A stretch of DNA of 64,000 nucleotides from Helianthus annuus (GCF_002127325.2 NC_035437.2:166562263-166626262); one strand, 5' to 3'. Shown: positions 41,388-52,359, numbered from the stretch's first letter. Made by a program: numbers and translations. Notes: generated by a model from the sequence alone, not told the origin.

Positions 41388-43247
41388 ATGACGGACGGGA
41401 ACAGACCACCACCGGTTGTGGTTAAGGATCAGAGTACCACAACTTTACAATGTCCAGTGTTAACAGAAACTAATTACAATATTTGGGCGATTCGTATCAA
41501 AGCGATATTCAAGGTTTATGGAATACAGAAAGCTTTAGAACCAGGTGAAGAAGAGGTAGAAGCCAAAAAGGATGACATGGCGGTTGCACTTCTACTTCAA
41601 GCAATACCCGAAGAGCTCGTGTTTCAAGTAGCTCAGTTTCAGACTGCAAAGGAAATTTGGGAAGCGTTGAAGACACGGTATGTTGGGGTTGAACGGGTTC
41701 GAGAGGCAAAGCTTGAGCAACTGGAAAATGAGTTTGAATCTTTAAAGATGAAAGAAACAGAGACAATTGATTCTTTCGCAGGGAGGATTAGTCAGTTGGT
41801 TACCAAAGCAGCCAGTTTGGGAACCACCTATGAAAACAAAAAGCTAACTAGAAAGTTATTAGGCTCTGTTCCGGCAAAGTATGTTCCAATTGTAGCTTCA
41901 ATTGAACAATTCGCAGATTTGAAGGCCATGACGTTTCAAGAAGCGATCGGTAGACTGAAGACGTTCGAAGACAGGATTAAGGGTATCGAGTCTTTAGCAG
42001 AAAATCAAGGTAATCTAATGTTTGCCAACGGTGAGTCATCCTCGAAATCCAAATCCTATGAAAATACGCGAGGGCGTGGGCGAGGCGGTTCAAGTTACCG
42101 AGGTAGACGTCAAGACTGGGATGATGAGGACCAAGATGGAAGTCAAAGCCGAGATGGTCAAGATCATAGGTCAAAGCAAACGGGTCAAAGAAGAACCAAT
42201 GATCGCCAAAAAGGAAGGAAAGATATATCACAGGTTCAGTGTTACCGTTGTGATAAATTTAGTCACTTCGTGTCAGGATGTCCGGATCGTATGAAGAAAC
42301 AAGATGAAGCTAACTTAGCTAAAAACGATGATTTTGATCCATCATTATTCATGATGAGATGTGATCAAGAGACGGTTTTTCTAAATGAAGAATGGGTGAA
42401 TCCAAAGCGTTTCGAGACTGAGCCAATGGAGAAAGATACTTGGTATCTCGACAACGGAGCATCGAATCACATGACGGGTAATCGAGCTTATTTCTTTGAA
42501 CTTAATGAGCGTGTCACGGGAAAGGTGAAGTTTGGAGATGGATCTTGTATTGATATACGGGGAAAGGGATCGGTATTACTTGAAGGGAAAACGGGGGAGA
42601 AGCGCCTGTTAACCGATGTTTACTACATACCGAGTTTGCAAAGCAATATCATTAGTCTTGGTCAAGCAACGGAAGGTGGATGCGACATTCACATGAAACG
42701 TGATTTGCTAACCATTCATGATGATACAGGAAAACTTATGATGAAGGTGACAAGGACCAAGAACCGTTTGTACAAGATCAACCTCAAGATAGCAAGTCCC
42801 GGTACACAAGCTAACATGATTGGAATAAAGAATTTTGCGGGTAGGGATCTACAGAGAGTTGAACTGAAAGATGATATGGAAAGTACGAGTCAGAATCTTC
42901 TCAAAGATCCAAGTTTAATGAAGAAACCCAAAATTCAAAGTCCAAAGAAAAATGTTCAAGAATTCAAAGAAAAGGTTAAGCAAGAGATTCAAACCCAAGA
43001 AGGTACATTTAATGATCCAAGAAAGCGGGTGTTTGCTCAAGATCGCAGCCGAGTCAATGGTGGTGCGAGTTCTTATGACCAAAGGACGAGTCGTGTTCAA
43101 AGGACTAGTCGAGTACAAGATCGCAAGAATGTTCGAGCTAGGAAGGAGCCGAAAAACACAGCTAGAGATCAAGATGTGTTCTATGAGAATCAAGACAAAG
43201 AAGACATGTTAGAGCTACTTATTTCGAGTCGGAAATTAAGGGGGTGA
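41388..43247 (+). CDS. Copia gag-protease with non-standard C-terminus
   Basis: 619 intact codons. Residues about 1-220 are a copia gag (UBN2-type; NYNIWAIRIKAIFKVYG, EIWEALKTRYVG). The protein then has an Arg/Gly-rich segment and a CCHC knuckle near 285 (CYRCDKFSHFVSGC). The protease motif is DNGASNHMTG near 354. After the protease, near residue 475, the usual integrase does not follow. Instead there is a Lys/Gln/Arg-rich tail (about 480-619) with near-repeats such as RTSRVQ, ending 1 bp before the polypurine tract region. The frame is open throughout, so the deletion kept the frame or a new tail evolved. It would supply capsid and protease but not enzymes for copying. Confidence 0.85.
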   Translation: MTDGNRPPPVVVKDQSTTTLQCPVLTETNYNIWAIRIKAIFKVYGIQKALEPGEEEVEAKKDDMAVALLLQAIPEELVFQVAQFQTAKEIWEALKTRYVGVERVREAKLEQLENEFESLKMKETETIDSFAGRISQLVTKAASLGTTYENKKLTRKLLGSVPAKYVPIVASIEQFADLKAMTFQEAIGRLKTFEDRIKGIESLAENQGNLMFANGESSSKSKSYENTRGRGRGGSSYRGRRQDWDDEDQDGSQSRDGQDHRSKQTGQRRTNDRQKGRKDISQVQCYRCDKFSHFVSGCPDRMKKQDEANLAKNDDFDPSLFMMRCDQETVFLNEEWVNPKRFETEPMEKDTWYLDNGASNHMTGNRAYFFELNERVTGKVKFGDGSCIDIRGKGSVLLEGKTGEKRLLTDVYYIPSLQSNIISLGQATEGGCDIHMKRDLLTIHDDTGKLMMKVTRTKNRLYKINLKIASPGTQANMIGIKNFAGRDLQRVELKDDMESTSQNLLKDPSLMKKPKIQSPKKNVQEFKEKVKQEIQTQEGTFNDPRKRVFAQDRSRVNGGASSYDQRTSRVQRTSRVQDRKNVRARKEPKNTARDQDVFYENQDKEDMLELLISSRKLRG

Positions 43248-43248
43248 T

Positions 43249-43280
43249 TGTTGGCGGTAATTCCCGACTCATCACAAGTA
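43249..43280 (+). repeat. Truncated 3' LTR of the gag-protease copia
   Basis: 32 bp identical to 33539-33570, then unrelated sequence. This shows loss of most of the 3' LTR and of the right flank. Confidence 0.85.
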
Positions 43281-44080
43281 CGGTTGGTATGCCAAGAAGT
43301 GAGTTTGCAAACAAAAATAATTGTATTCCGGTTCACTGTTTAGATTAGGATGAGAGATGCACTGGTACTCATGGGAGTATTACATGGTTTACAATCTTTA
43401 AAATCAAATTTATAAAGAATTTGATAAATATAAATGTATTTGTCAACTTGCACAAATCGTAAACAAAGAATGTAAGCTCATTCATTACACTCATTTCAAA
43501 TTTTGACTACATTAACTTGTTGAAATTTGTACCAAGTGTGGTGTTGGTTGATCCAAAAATGCTATGATCAACATAAATTTGAACAAAAAAACAAGATCAA
43601 CACCAACATTTTTCAAAAACAAAGTTTTATCAACACCTCTTGTAAAGTTATTGGAAAGCAAAATTGTTATTAAAGTATCATACGAAGACCTAGGTCCTTA
43701 AGCCCATAAAAAGCTTTATCAAGCTTAAACACACATGATGATATGCATCTTCAAAACCAGGTGGTTGACACACACTTCTATGATTTTTCCATATAAAAAG
43801 ACCCTTTTAACATCCATTTCAAAAAACCTTTAAATTATGATAAATGACAAAAGGCTAGAAAATTTTCAGTTGCTTCTAACCTGGCTACATGATGAAATAA
43901 TTCATCATACATTCCTCCTGTTTGTAGCCTTGAACAACTAACGTTACCTTGTTTTTTTCACAATAATGTTTCTCTCGTCAATGGTGTCTTGAAGATTGCA
44001 ATAAGGATGCAAAGAATTGTTAAAACCACATGAATGAAGGATTTACAAAAAAATGTCAATGCTACTAAACAAAAGCTCAA
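43281..44080. other. AT-rich spacer
   Basis: No gene or clear element seen. Confidence 0.5.
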
Positions 44081-44211
44081 AGCACCAAACAAAGATTAAA
44101 TTATGAAGTAAGCTAATACCGTAGGATATACGTGCACCAAATCTTTCAGTTAGAATCAACAATCAGAATCAACAATCAGTTTCTTAGCTACTAATCGAAT
44201 CCCAGCATTAT
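44081..44211 (-). pseudogene. Stray copy of the 3' end of the NEN-like gene
   Basis: About 130 bp match 25170-25285 with scattered changes: CACCAAACAAAGATTAAAT, CAGTTAGAATCAACAATC, and CAGTTTCTTAGCTACTAATCG followed by AATCCCAGCATT. It covers the last 17 or so codons and the 3' untranslated region of the NEN-like gene, in the same orientation. A 13-bp piece (AGAATCAACAATC) is doubled. Upstream exons are not seen. Confidence 0.8.
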
Positions 44212-44356
44212 GAGATATCTTCAAATCGGTGTTACACTTAAGATAGATCTATTTAAAACCATCAGGGTATTTAAAACAACATAGAACACACTAATAAAAA
44301 GGAAGTGTAAAAATTCTAATATGTCACACATGTTATTTTTAATTACTCACTATAGC

Positions 44357-44555
44357 TGTTACGTATCTTATTTATTTCAGTTTTATTACTATTGTTAAGT
44401 CAAGGGATTAGGATGTTATTTTAGTTTAGTTTGGGGGTGTCTTGTGCAAGTGTCTTGTTTATTTAATTGGTTTACGTATGGAATGCAAATCAGCCAGAAT
44501 TTGAGTCAAATTTTATCTCTTAGCTTTCTTCTTCCCCAAGGTTTTAACCCTATCA
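44357..44555 (+). repeat. 5' LTR of the small gypsy element
   Basis: 199 bp, TGTTACGTATC to CCCTATCA, followed by GGTATCAGAGCC (primer site, 44558-44569). Against the 3' copy it lacks 5 bp (CCTTC) and has one C/T change. Confidence 0.88.
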
Positions 44556-44604
44556 AGGGTATCAGAGCCGTTCCGATCTCCGGTCGGAATTACTTTCGAT
44601 TACC

Positions 44605-45195
44605 ATGACTAACACTCGCAATCAAGAAATTGACAGCACTCTCAAGGAACATGGCAAGGCAATCTCAAATCTCCAAGAAACCCTAGCCGCCATGTTGAAA
44701 CAACAAGAACAGTCGATGAAACAACAAGAAGAGATCTTACGAGCACTCAAGGAGCATTCAAGTGGTGGCAGTTTTAGCGGCGGCGGAGGTGGCTTCAGTG
44801 GTGGCGGAGGCGGCCCTGATAAAGGGCTGTTTAGCGATGATTCACGGACGGGTACTCGACCTATGCGGGTCGGGAAGGTTGAATTTCCTCGGTTTTTAGG
44901 TGAAGATGTGGAGGATGGGCTGCAACCCGAAGATGTCAAAATAACACCTCCGGTTAACGCTTCAAAACTTTCGTTGCTTCCAGATCCAACAGGAGTCCCT
45001 GGGCCACCAGCTTATAAACCAGCAACTATTAACGCGAAGCGCTTGTCAGGTGAGGAACTAGAGTTAAAAAGGTCAAAAGGAGAATGCTTTTGGTGCACTA
45101 AAAAGTTCGTTCCAGGACACAAGTGCAAAAAGAAACAACTTTTTGTGATTAACGTGGAAGGCGATGAGGAAACTGAACAAGACGACAATGGTTAA
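44605..45195 (+). CDS. Shortened gypsy gag
   Basis: 196 codons. The N-terminus has a Gln-rich coiled coil (about 15-52) and a Gly-rich linker. VEFPRFLGEDVE (about 92-103) is the start of a Reina-type capsid domain, but the bulk of that domain is missing. The frame jumps to the region before the zinc knuckle (CFWCTKKFVPGHKC, about 162-175) and stops soon after. The frame is kept across the deletion. It probably makes no working capsid. Confidence 0.75.
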   Translation: MTNTRNQEIDSTLKEHGKAISNLQETLAAMLKQQEQSMKQQEEILRALKEHSSGGSFSGGGGGFSGGGGGPDKGLFSDDSRTGTRPMRVGKVEFPRFLGEDVEDGLQPEDVKITPPVNASKLSLLPDPTGVPGPPAYKPATINAKRLSGEELELKRSKGECFWCTKKFVPGHKCKKKQLFVINVEGDEETEQDDNG

Positions 45196-45252
45196 GGATT
45201 GAATTGAAGGGCTTACTTTTTGAGGGCAAAAAGTAGGTTAAGGGGGGAGTAT

Positions 45253-45716
45253 TGTTACGTATCTTATTTATTTCAGTTTTATTACTATTGTTAAGTCAAG
45301 GGATTAGGATGTTATTTTAGTTTAGTTTGGGGGTGTCTTGTGTAAGTGTCTTGTTTATTTAATTGGTTTACGTATGGAATGCAAATCAGCCAGAATTTGA
45401 GTCAAATTTCCTTCTATCTCTTAGCTTTCTTCTTCCCCAAGGTATTGTTACGTGTCAAAATAAGTTGAAGGGCCTCAATGTAATTGTTCTATAGTGTAGG
45501 GGGTTATTGATTCGTTAGTGACTATATAATTGAGTGTGTTGTAACAGATGGGTACCGATGAATTGATAAGGGTTTTCCCTCTTCTTCTGTGTTTCTTCCT
45601 TTCTTTTATCGATCTATCCTGATTACCATTTCTGATCGTATCAAATTAGCCAGAATTTGAGTCAAATTTCCTTCTATCTCTTAGCTTTCTTCTTCCCCAA
45701 GGTTTTAACCCTATCA
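45253..45716 (+). repeat. Composite 3' LTR containing a second LTR
   Basis: 45253-45442 matches the 5' LTR up to CCCCAAGG. Then come TAT and a 198-bp LTR-like unit (45446-45643, TGTTACGTGTC to CGTATCA, with ACTATATAATT as possible TATA). Then 45644-45716 repeats the last part of the first LTR. A 59-bp segment (AATYAGCCAG to CCCCAAGG) is thus present on both sides of the inner unit. Confidence 0.85.
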
Positions 45717-45721
45717 ATAGC

Positions 45722-47864
45722 GGTTAATCCAACTCACTTTCTAATGAATAGGCAGCATGATTGCAAAAACAGGTTTATTTAAAAAGGATTCAGATAATTT
45801 AAAACCATTTCGGCCTTTATTTTAGAAAAACAAAATATGTATTATACGATTGTCTATTTTCAAGCTATACCTTGGTGCATCAGGCTTAGTCTTTGTTTTC
45901 TGGTGTACTTTAGTATCATAAGTGGTAGTCTCTTCAAAGTCCGCTCCATTCAAATTGCAAATAAATGAAAATACATATTAGGTACACTATTTTGGCTTGA
46001 AATTCGAATTAGTAAGTGCTAATAACATTTGTACAATAGGACGAATGAACTGTAAACATTTAAGTTAAAAATTTACCTTCAAAGGCTGAAATGCTGCTCT
46101 CATAAATAATGTGGTGCTCTATTACCCATTTGTGTTTGTTTGTAGCAAAATTGTTTAAGAATAATTAGCCCATGCTGGGTATATATATACATTTGAGTAA
46201 CTGGTGTGCAACAATCCCCACGTTCCAACCCCAACCTAGTACCCCACGTTCTGTAGTTACAAATTTACAATTGTTTTTTAAAATTCTTTTCTTTTTTGCT
46301 TTGAAACCGCGGAAGACAATTAAAACCGGCTCTTTTGGCAGTTTTTTAGAGAGGTATTGTATTTTCTTATAGTTTTTTACTGAAGTATGTAACTTCTTAT
46401 ACTAAAATTTCAACTTTTTATGACATGTCTTCAAATCCAGGATTCAATTTAGTGTTACTTTTTTTTATTTTTTTTGTTTTCTCACGTTTGAACGTTTGAA
46501 CATTTATAGGGGTATTCAATATTTGTATTCAATATTTTGTATTATTTTTTTTAATTAAACTTGTAACTTTTTAACATAGGCATTCTTTTTAAGACTTGTT
46601 TATTTGTTGATTTTTTTTGCAGGCCCTATGTAGGTTGTTTAATTTATTAATAATTTTTTTTTGTTTCTTTAAATCCAAAACCTGCTGTAATAAAAATGTG
46701 GAAGTGGGATTAGGGTGGAACAGTTATCGGAATAATAGGGATAGTGGTGAAAACGGATACTAGAATTTCAAATTAGCAGGTCAAAAGGAATAAAAAAAAA
46801 CTATAAAATAACCTCCCCTTCTAGAAGCTTTTTATGAGTACAAGGGTTAGGATTTAATCTTACATTGATCTAATGGTTGAGATTGCAAGTTGTTACATTT
46901 CAATTTCATGACAACAATTATACAAGACACAAAATTACTCGATCCAACATCAACTATAATATAGCGAGTAATCAAGTACACAAGATAAAATCAAAAGCAA
47001 TGATAAGCGCAAACCTACCAAGAACAAAAAGCATAAGTTAATAAAATCGTGAGAACCCGAGTAGAAAAATTGGTAGCATCGTTTGCATACTTGCATGATA
47101 AATGATCCATATAATGAAGGTCATGTGTAGTGGAGGTTATATAAATGAGAGGTTATACAACACATGGCAAATGTGTAAGAAAGGGGTTATATACGTATGT
47201 ATATACGGTATATATATGTTTGTGTGAGAGAAAGTCCCCATAACGTCGTCATATATATCACCCCTTCAATTATAACCCCCCATATCGCCCTGAGGGGGGC
47301 GGTGTTCCAAGCGCTATAGGTTACGTAACCCCCTTTATCACGCTCCACTATACAAGGGCTTAGTGGATTTTAAGGTTGGCGTAGTCTCCTTTCTAAACTT
47401 GTTGAATTCCTTTCTATGCTTTCGGCCGTTTGCATTAACATGTTCCTCCATGGTTCCTCGAACAATCGCATCATCATTATCAAGTCAAACATGTTCTTCC
47501 ATGGTTCCTCGAACAATCGCATCATCATTATCAAGTTCCTTTCTGCCGTAGGTCCTTGTTGACATGTAGATGGAACTCTTTGGCGGCTTAAGACCTTCAT
47601 TGAAAGATGTCCTCAACAGTTTGGTTAGTAAAATAATAAAAACATTTTTTCATGAATATTATTTACTAATGTTACTCGTGATGGTTATGATAGTCACCCG
47701 GACCCGATAAGTACATAACTTATAACATATTTTTCCTCAATTTGAAGGGCAATTTAGGTGTTTGATTATTGATTAGAATATTGAAATGTATGATATGAGA
47801 CAATCAAATTACCCAACAGTGATCTCATATGTGTTTACCCCACATAAAAACCAAATATATTATA
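45722..47864. other. Intergenic, AT-rich; one 50-bp tandem duplication
   Basis: No gene recognised. 47438-47487 and 47488-47537 are near-identical 50-bp copies. 47141-47350 has palindromic and microsatellite-like sequence with C/G-rich blocks and may be a degraded MITE. Confidence 0.45.
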
Positions 47865-48629
47865 GAGTAAATTACAAGATTCGTCCTTTATGTTTACATC
47901 AGATTACAAAGTGTGTCCTTTGTCTTTAAAGTTGACAGAAATCATACTTAATGTTTGTAAAATCTTACATATTATGTCCTTTACCCTAACTCAGTTATGT
48001 TTAAGTGTTAAGTTGGATCATGTGCAAAGCATATAAGGACATGTTGGTCATTTCACTCTTTTATTTTTATTTACATTTACATTTTAAATGAATAAAAATA
48101 AAAGAAATATAAATATGCAAAAACCCCCCTCTCTCTCCAAACACTTTATCTTTCTAAACTCTCTTTCTCTCTCTCTCTCTAAAAATCCTGGTCTTCTTCT
48201 CCAATGAAGAACCGTCTGCCATGGCCACCCCCACCATATTAACCTATATCACCGTATCACCCACCCCCATCATCTGGTCTTCTTCCCCGGTGAAGCACCA
48301 CCTCGCACTACCACCGGCGACCAAGAACCCCATGACCGCCCCATTTTCTCTCTTCTTCTCTATGCTCAGATCTGAAAACAGATCTGAAATATAAATTGAA
48401 AATGGGTTGTTGATTTGCGGCATATATACGATGCATCTCACGAGATTCTGAATTAATGGGCTTCACAATTTTTTTTTAAAGAAACAATAGGTCAATTTTA
48501 GGGGAGATATCTTTGGACGCAGGCTTTTTAGTGAATTGGAGTGCACAGTTCCCAATTTCTCTTGAGTATATGTGTGCGATCACAAATTTGGTATTGTTAA
48601 TTGTATTTTCGTTGATTAAAGAGTGTAGA

Positions 48630-48823
48630 TGTTACATGTTATAATAGTCTAGGGGCTATATTGTAGAATAATAATAGTAGAGGGACTAGAAATGAACCTT
48701 GTAATAGATAGTTGTAAGAACAGTTATGTTCGTTGATAAATAACTAACCCCAAGCTGTAACTGTTAGGCTTGAATTGGGTTTTTTCCTCTCTTCTTTCTG
48801 TGATTCTCTCAATCAAGCTATCA
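48630..48823 (+). repeat. 5' LTR of the Reina-type element
   Basis: 194 bp, TGTTACATG to AGCTATCA. Identical to the 3' copy. Confidence 0.93.
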
Positions 48824-49134
48824 ATTGGTACCAGAGCTACCGATCTCATCGGAGCTCCGGCCAACCACCATTAATTCCGATCATCGTCCCCAATTACTTC
48901 GTCATTCTTTCGATTCATATTCTGTTTTCAATTCCTAACTTCCTTTCTTTTTAAACGAGGAATTGATCGTTCTTGATCATTCCATTCCATCGAATTGGTC
49001 ATTTGGATTCATTCGATTCCAGTGGATCGATCTATTTGAGATTTGTCCATTCTTTTAAACAAATTTTCACTGTTCCAACCAATTCATTCTTAAAATTCCT
49101 TATTCGTTGTTTGGCTCTTTGAATTCATAATAAA

Positions 49135-52100
49135 ATGACTACTCGAAATCAAGAAGTTGATAGGATAGCCAAAGATGTTAGTCGGTTGGATGAATTTACT
49201 GCACAGACTCAAGAAGGTTTAATGAGTCTTAAAACAGCCTTTGATAACTTGCAAGCTGCTTTTGCAAAGATTGAGAAACAAGGGACTATGATGCCTCGTA
49301 ATGAAGGAGATAGAATTTGTAATAATCGACTCACAAAGATTGAATTCCCTAAATTCAATGGTGATGATGTTGAGGGGTGGTTGTACAAATGTGACCATTT
49401 CTTCTCAATAGATGAAACTCCGGAGAGATACAAGGTTCGTTATGCAGCTGTGCACATGGAAGGGAGGGCTCTTCAATGGCATCAAGGGTTTATGAAATCC
49501 AGTGGAAAACAAATGGCTGATGTCACTTGGGATGAATACTCAAGATCAGCAGCAGCAAGATTTGCTGAAACCTTGATTGAAGATGCAATGGGAGCACTCA
49601 AGGCACTGGTACAGACAGGTGAATTGGATGAATACTGTGATGAATTTGATTTGTTACTCAATAAGGTTACCTTACAAGATGAGTATACAATCAGTTTATT
49701 CATAGAAGGATTAAAACCTGAAATAAAATGCCATGTTAAAATGTTTAAACCAAAAACATTGAGGGAAACTTATTCTTTGGCAAGAATGCAAAACCAGGCC
49801 AATAAAATTTTGGGTATTCATACTGCATCAAGCAGTAACTCGGGGAACAAATATGCTGGGAATAGAACCAATAATTTGACAAGTATTGCTAAACAGCCTG
49901 TTTTAGCAACTCCTGTCAATTCTGTCCCTTCTAATGCCATGGTCCCAAAGAGGGTAACCAATAAGTATATGGATGATAAAAGGGCTAAAGGGGAGTGTTT
50001 TTACTGTAATGAAAAGTATGTGCCGGGTCACAGCAGAGTTTGTAAAGGCAAGAAACAATTGTTCTTGGTTGAAGTAGAAGAGTACCAAGAAGATGATGAG
50101 GGAGAAATATTAGAAGAAGTAGAAAAGATTCAGGGAACCCCACAGATTTCATTGAATGCATTGATGGGAATACCATCTTATTCTACCATGCAAGTGGTAG
50201 GAATGATTGGTACAAGGTATTTGTATATTCTGTTAGACAGTGGGTCAACACATAATTTCATGAGCAGATCATTGGCTCAGAAATTAAAGTGTACCATTAG
50301 ACAGATCCCTCATGTGCAAGTAACAGTAGCAGATGGAAATAAGATGGAGTGTGTTAATCTTTGTAAGGATTTCCAATGGATAATGCAAGGGAATTGGTTT
50401 ACTGCTGACATGATGATCATTGATTTGGATAACTATGATATTGTATTGGGCATACAGTGGCTTGAGACTTTAAATGACATAGTGTGGAATTTTAAAAACC
50501 TCACCATGAAATTCAATGTAGCAGGTCAAGATTTCGAGTTGAAGGGTACAAAAAGAAAGAATGTTGGGTTATCTTCCATGGAGAAGATCACAAGCCTGAT
50601 TCAGGATCAAGACAAGGTAGTGCAGGCTCAGCTGTTCACCATTCAAGACTCTGCTAGTCAGCAGTGTATGTATCAACCTGTGGTTGGGAAAGAAATGCCA
50701 AATAAAGAGTTAGAGGTTCTGTTGAAAGACTATGAAGATATATTTGAAATTCCAAAGGGTTTACCACCTTCAAGACCATGTGATCATCGAATTGTTCTTA
50801 AGGATGATAAGATCAATTTGAATCTGAAACCATACAGGTATCACAGTGCTCAGAAAGATGTTATTGAGCAGATGACACAGGAGTTGTTGGACTCAGGGGT
50901 CATTAGACACAGCAGCAGTTCTTTTGCAGCACCTGTTGTCCTTGTTAAGAAAAAGGATGGCTCATGGAGAATGTGTGTGGACTATAGGAGATTGAATGAA
51001 GCAACTGTCAAAGATGTATTCCCTATTCCACTTATTGAAGAGTTATTGGATGAATTACAAGGGGCTGTGGTATTTTCTAAACTGGACCTCAGGTCAGGAT
51101 ACCACCAGGTAAGAATGTATGAACCTGACATTTATAAAACAGCCTTTAAAACTCATCAGGGCCACTTTGAGTTCCTAGTATTACCTTTTGGGTTAACGAA
51201 TGCCCCAGCAACTTTTCAGTCTTTGATGAACAATACTTTTAAAAGTGTTTTGAGGAAATGTGCACTAGTATTTTTTGATGACATACTAGTGTTCAGTACC
51301 AGTTGGAAGCAACATTTGCTGGATTTAAAAGTGGTACTGGATCTGATGAGACTTAACTCTTTAAAAGCAAAGAAGTCAAAGTGTTCTTTTGCTGGTGAAA
51401 GGGTTGAGTATTTGGGGCATTTCCTGTTGCTGAGTCATCCCTATACAGCAGCTACTGTGGCAAATGTATTCCCAGATTCTGTGTTCAAAATACATGGCAG
51501 CCCTGATACCATTGTATCAGACAGGGATCCTTTGTTTTTGAGCAACTTTTGGAAAGAATTCATGAAACTGCAAGGGGTGCAATTAGCTATGTCATCAGCA
51601 TATCATCCTCAGTCTGATGGACAGACAGAGGTTTTAAACAGATGCTTGGAAGGTTATTTGAGAAGCATGTGTATGGATGCACCATTAACTTGGGTAAAAT
51701 GGATACCACTTGCTCAATGGTGGTATAATACCACATGGCACTCTGCCATTAAAATGTCTCCCTATGAAGCATTGTTTGGTGTCAAACCAAATCTGCATAT
51801 TCCTTATATTCCTGGAGATACACCCATAGCAGCAGTTGAAGAGTTGCACAGGAATAGAGAGGCTATGATTCAAAGACTTAAGAAGAACTTGGAAGCTGCA
51901 AGAAACATAATGAAACAATTGTCTGACAATCACAGAATTGATAGGGAGTTTCAAGTAGGAGATTGGGTGTATGTAAAGCTCCATCCTTTTGCTCAACAAT
52001 CTTTGAAGACCCATCACAACAGGAAGCTATCTCCTAAGTATTTTGGACCATTTTTGGTTATTAAGAAGGTTGGAAAGGTAGCCTATAAACTGGACTTACC

Positions 52101-52359
52101 TCCTACTGCCCAAATTCATCATACATTCCATGTGTCACTTTTGAAGAAGGCTCAAGGATCTTTGATACCCACTGCTGATTTGCCACAAGGGCCTAGGTTT
52201 GTGTTGCAGCCAAGGGCAGTACTTGATAGACAATTGGTGAAAAGAGGTAACAAGGCTGCTATGAAGGTGCTGATTCATTGGGAAGGATTACCTATGACTG
52301 ATGCTTCCTGGGAATTTTTGGAAGATGTTCAAGCACGATTTCCTGATTTTACTTTTTGA
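49135..52359 (+). CDS. gag-pol: Gag-pol fusion lacking RNase H and the front of integrase
   Basis: 1074 intact codons from ATG at 49135. Capsid region spans about 80-230 (KIEFPKFNGDDVEGWLYKCDHFF); zinc knuckle near 288 (CFYCNEKYVPGHSRVC). Protease has DSGSTHNF near 368. Reverse transcriptase has KKKDGSWRMCVDYR and FFDDIL near 716. Near residue 763 the sequence passes directly from the end of RT (VEYLGHFL) into mid-integrase (LSHPYTA). The connection and RNase H domains, the integrase zinc finger and the first catalytic Asp are therefore gone. The second Asp (SDRDPLF, near 794), the Glu (near 831) and a C-terminal chromodomain (about 1030-1074) remain. The join is in frame. The product could still make capsid, but not complete copying or integration alone. 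Confidence 0.9.
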   Translation: MTTRNQEVDRIAKDVSRLDEFTAQTQEGLMSLKTAFDNLQAAFAKIEKQGTMMPRNEGDRICNNRLTKIEFPKFNGDDVEGWLYKCDHFFSIDETPERYKVRYAAVHMEGRALQWHQGFMKSSGKQMADVTWDEYSRSAAARFAETLIEDAMGALKALVQTGELDEYCDEFDLLLNKVTLQDEYTISLFIEGLKPEIKCHVKMFKPKTLRETYSLARMQNQANKILGIHTASSSNSGNKYAGNRTNNLTSIAKQPVLATPVNSVPSNAMVPKRVTNKYMDDKRAKGECFYCNEKYVPGHSRVCKGKKQLFLVEVEEYQEDDEGEILEEVEKIQGTPQISLNALMGIPSYSTMQVVGMIGTRYLYILLDSGSTHNFMSRSLAQKLKCTIRQIPHVQVTVADGNKMECVNLCKDFQWIMQGNWFTADMMIIDLDNYDIVLGIQWLETLNDIVWNFKNLTMKFNVAGQDFELKGTKRKNVGLSSMEKITSLIQDQDKVVQAQLFTIQDSASQQCMYQPVVGKEMPNKELEVLLKDYEDIFEIPKGLPPSRPCDHRIVLKDDKINLNLKPYRYHSAQKDVIEQMTQELLDSGVIRHSSSSFAAPVVLVKKKDGSWRMCVDYRRLNEATVKDVFPIPLIEELLDELQGAVVFSKLDLRSGYHQVRMYEPDIYKTAFKTHQGHFEFLVLPFGLTNAPATFQSLMNNTFKSVLRKCALVFFDDILVFSTSWKQHLLDLKVVLDLMRLNSLKAKKSKCSFAGERVEYLGHFLLLSHPYTAATVANVFPDSVFKIHGSPDTIVSDRDPLFLSNFWKEFMKLQGVQLAMSSAYHPQSDGQTEVLNRCLEGYLRSMCMDAPLTWVKWIPLAQWWYNTTWHSAIKMSPYEALFGVKPNLHIPYIPGDTPIAAVEELHRNREAMIQRLKKNLEAARNIMKQLSDNHRIDREFQVGDWVYVKLHPFAQQSLKTHHNRKLSPKYFGPFLVIKKVGKVAYKLDLPPTAQIHHTFHVSLLKKAQGSLIPTADLPQGPRFVLQPRAVLDRQLVKRGNKAAMKVLIHWEGLPMTDASWEFLEDVQARFPDFTF

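Larger units (their letters stand above)
33539..43280 (+). mobile_element. Gag-protease-only copia element split by a Helitron
   Basis: 5' LTR from 33539, a leader, a Helitron (34393-41121), then the rest of the leader, a 619-codon gag-protease frame, a polypurine tract (AATTAAGGGGGTGAT, 43234-43248) and the first 32 bp of a 3' LTR identical to the start of the 5' LTR. The integrase, reverse transcriptase and RNase H regions are missing. The 3' LTR is cut at 43280, so no target duplication can be read. Confidence 0.8.
44357..45716 (+). mobile_element. Small non-autonomous gypsy element (Reina-like gag remnant)
   Basis: 5' LTR 44357-44555, primer site, short gag, polypurine tract (AAGGGGGGAGTA) and a composite 3' LTR ending at 45716. 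A perfect 5-bp target duplication ATAGC (44352-44356 and 45717-45721) shows that the whole is one insertion. No protease, RT or integrase. Confidence 0.88.
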
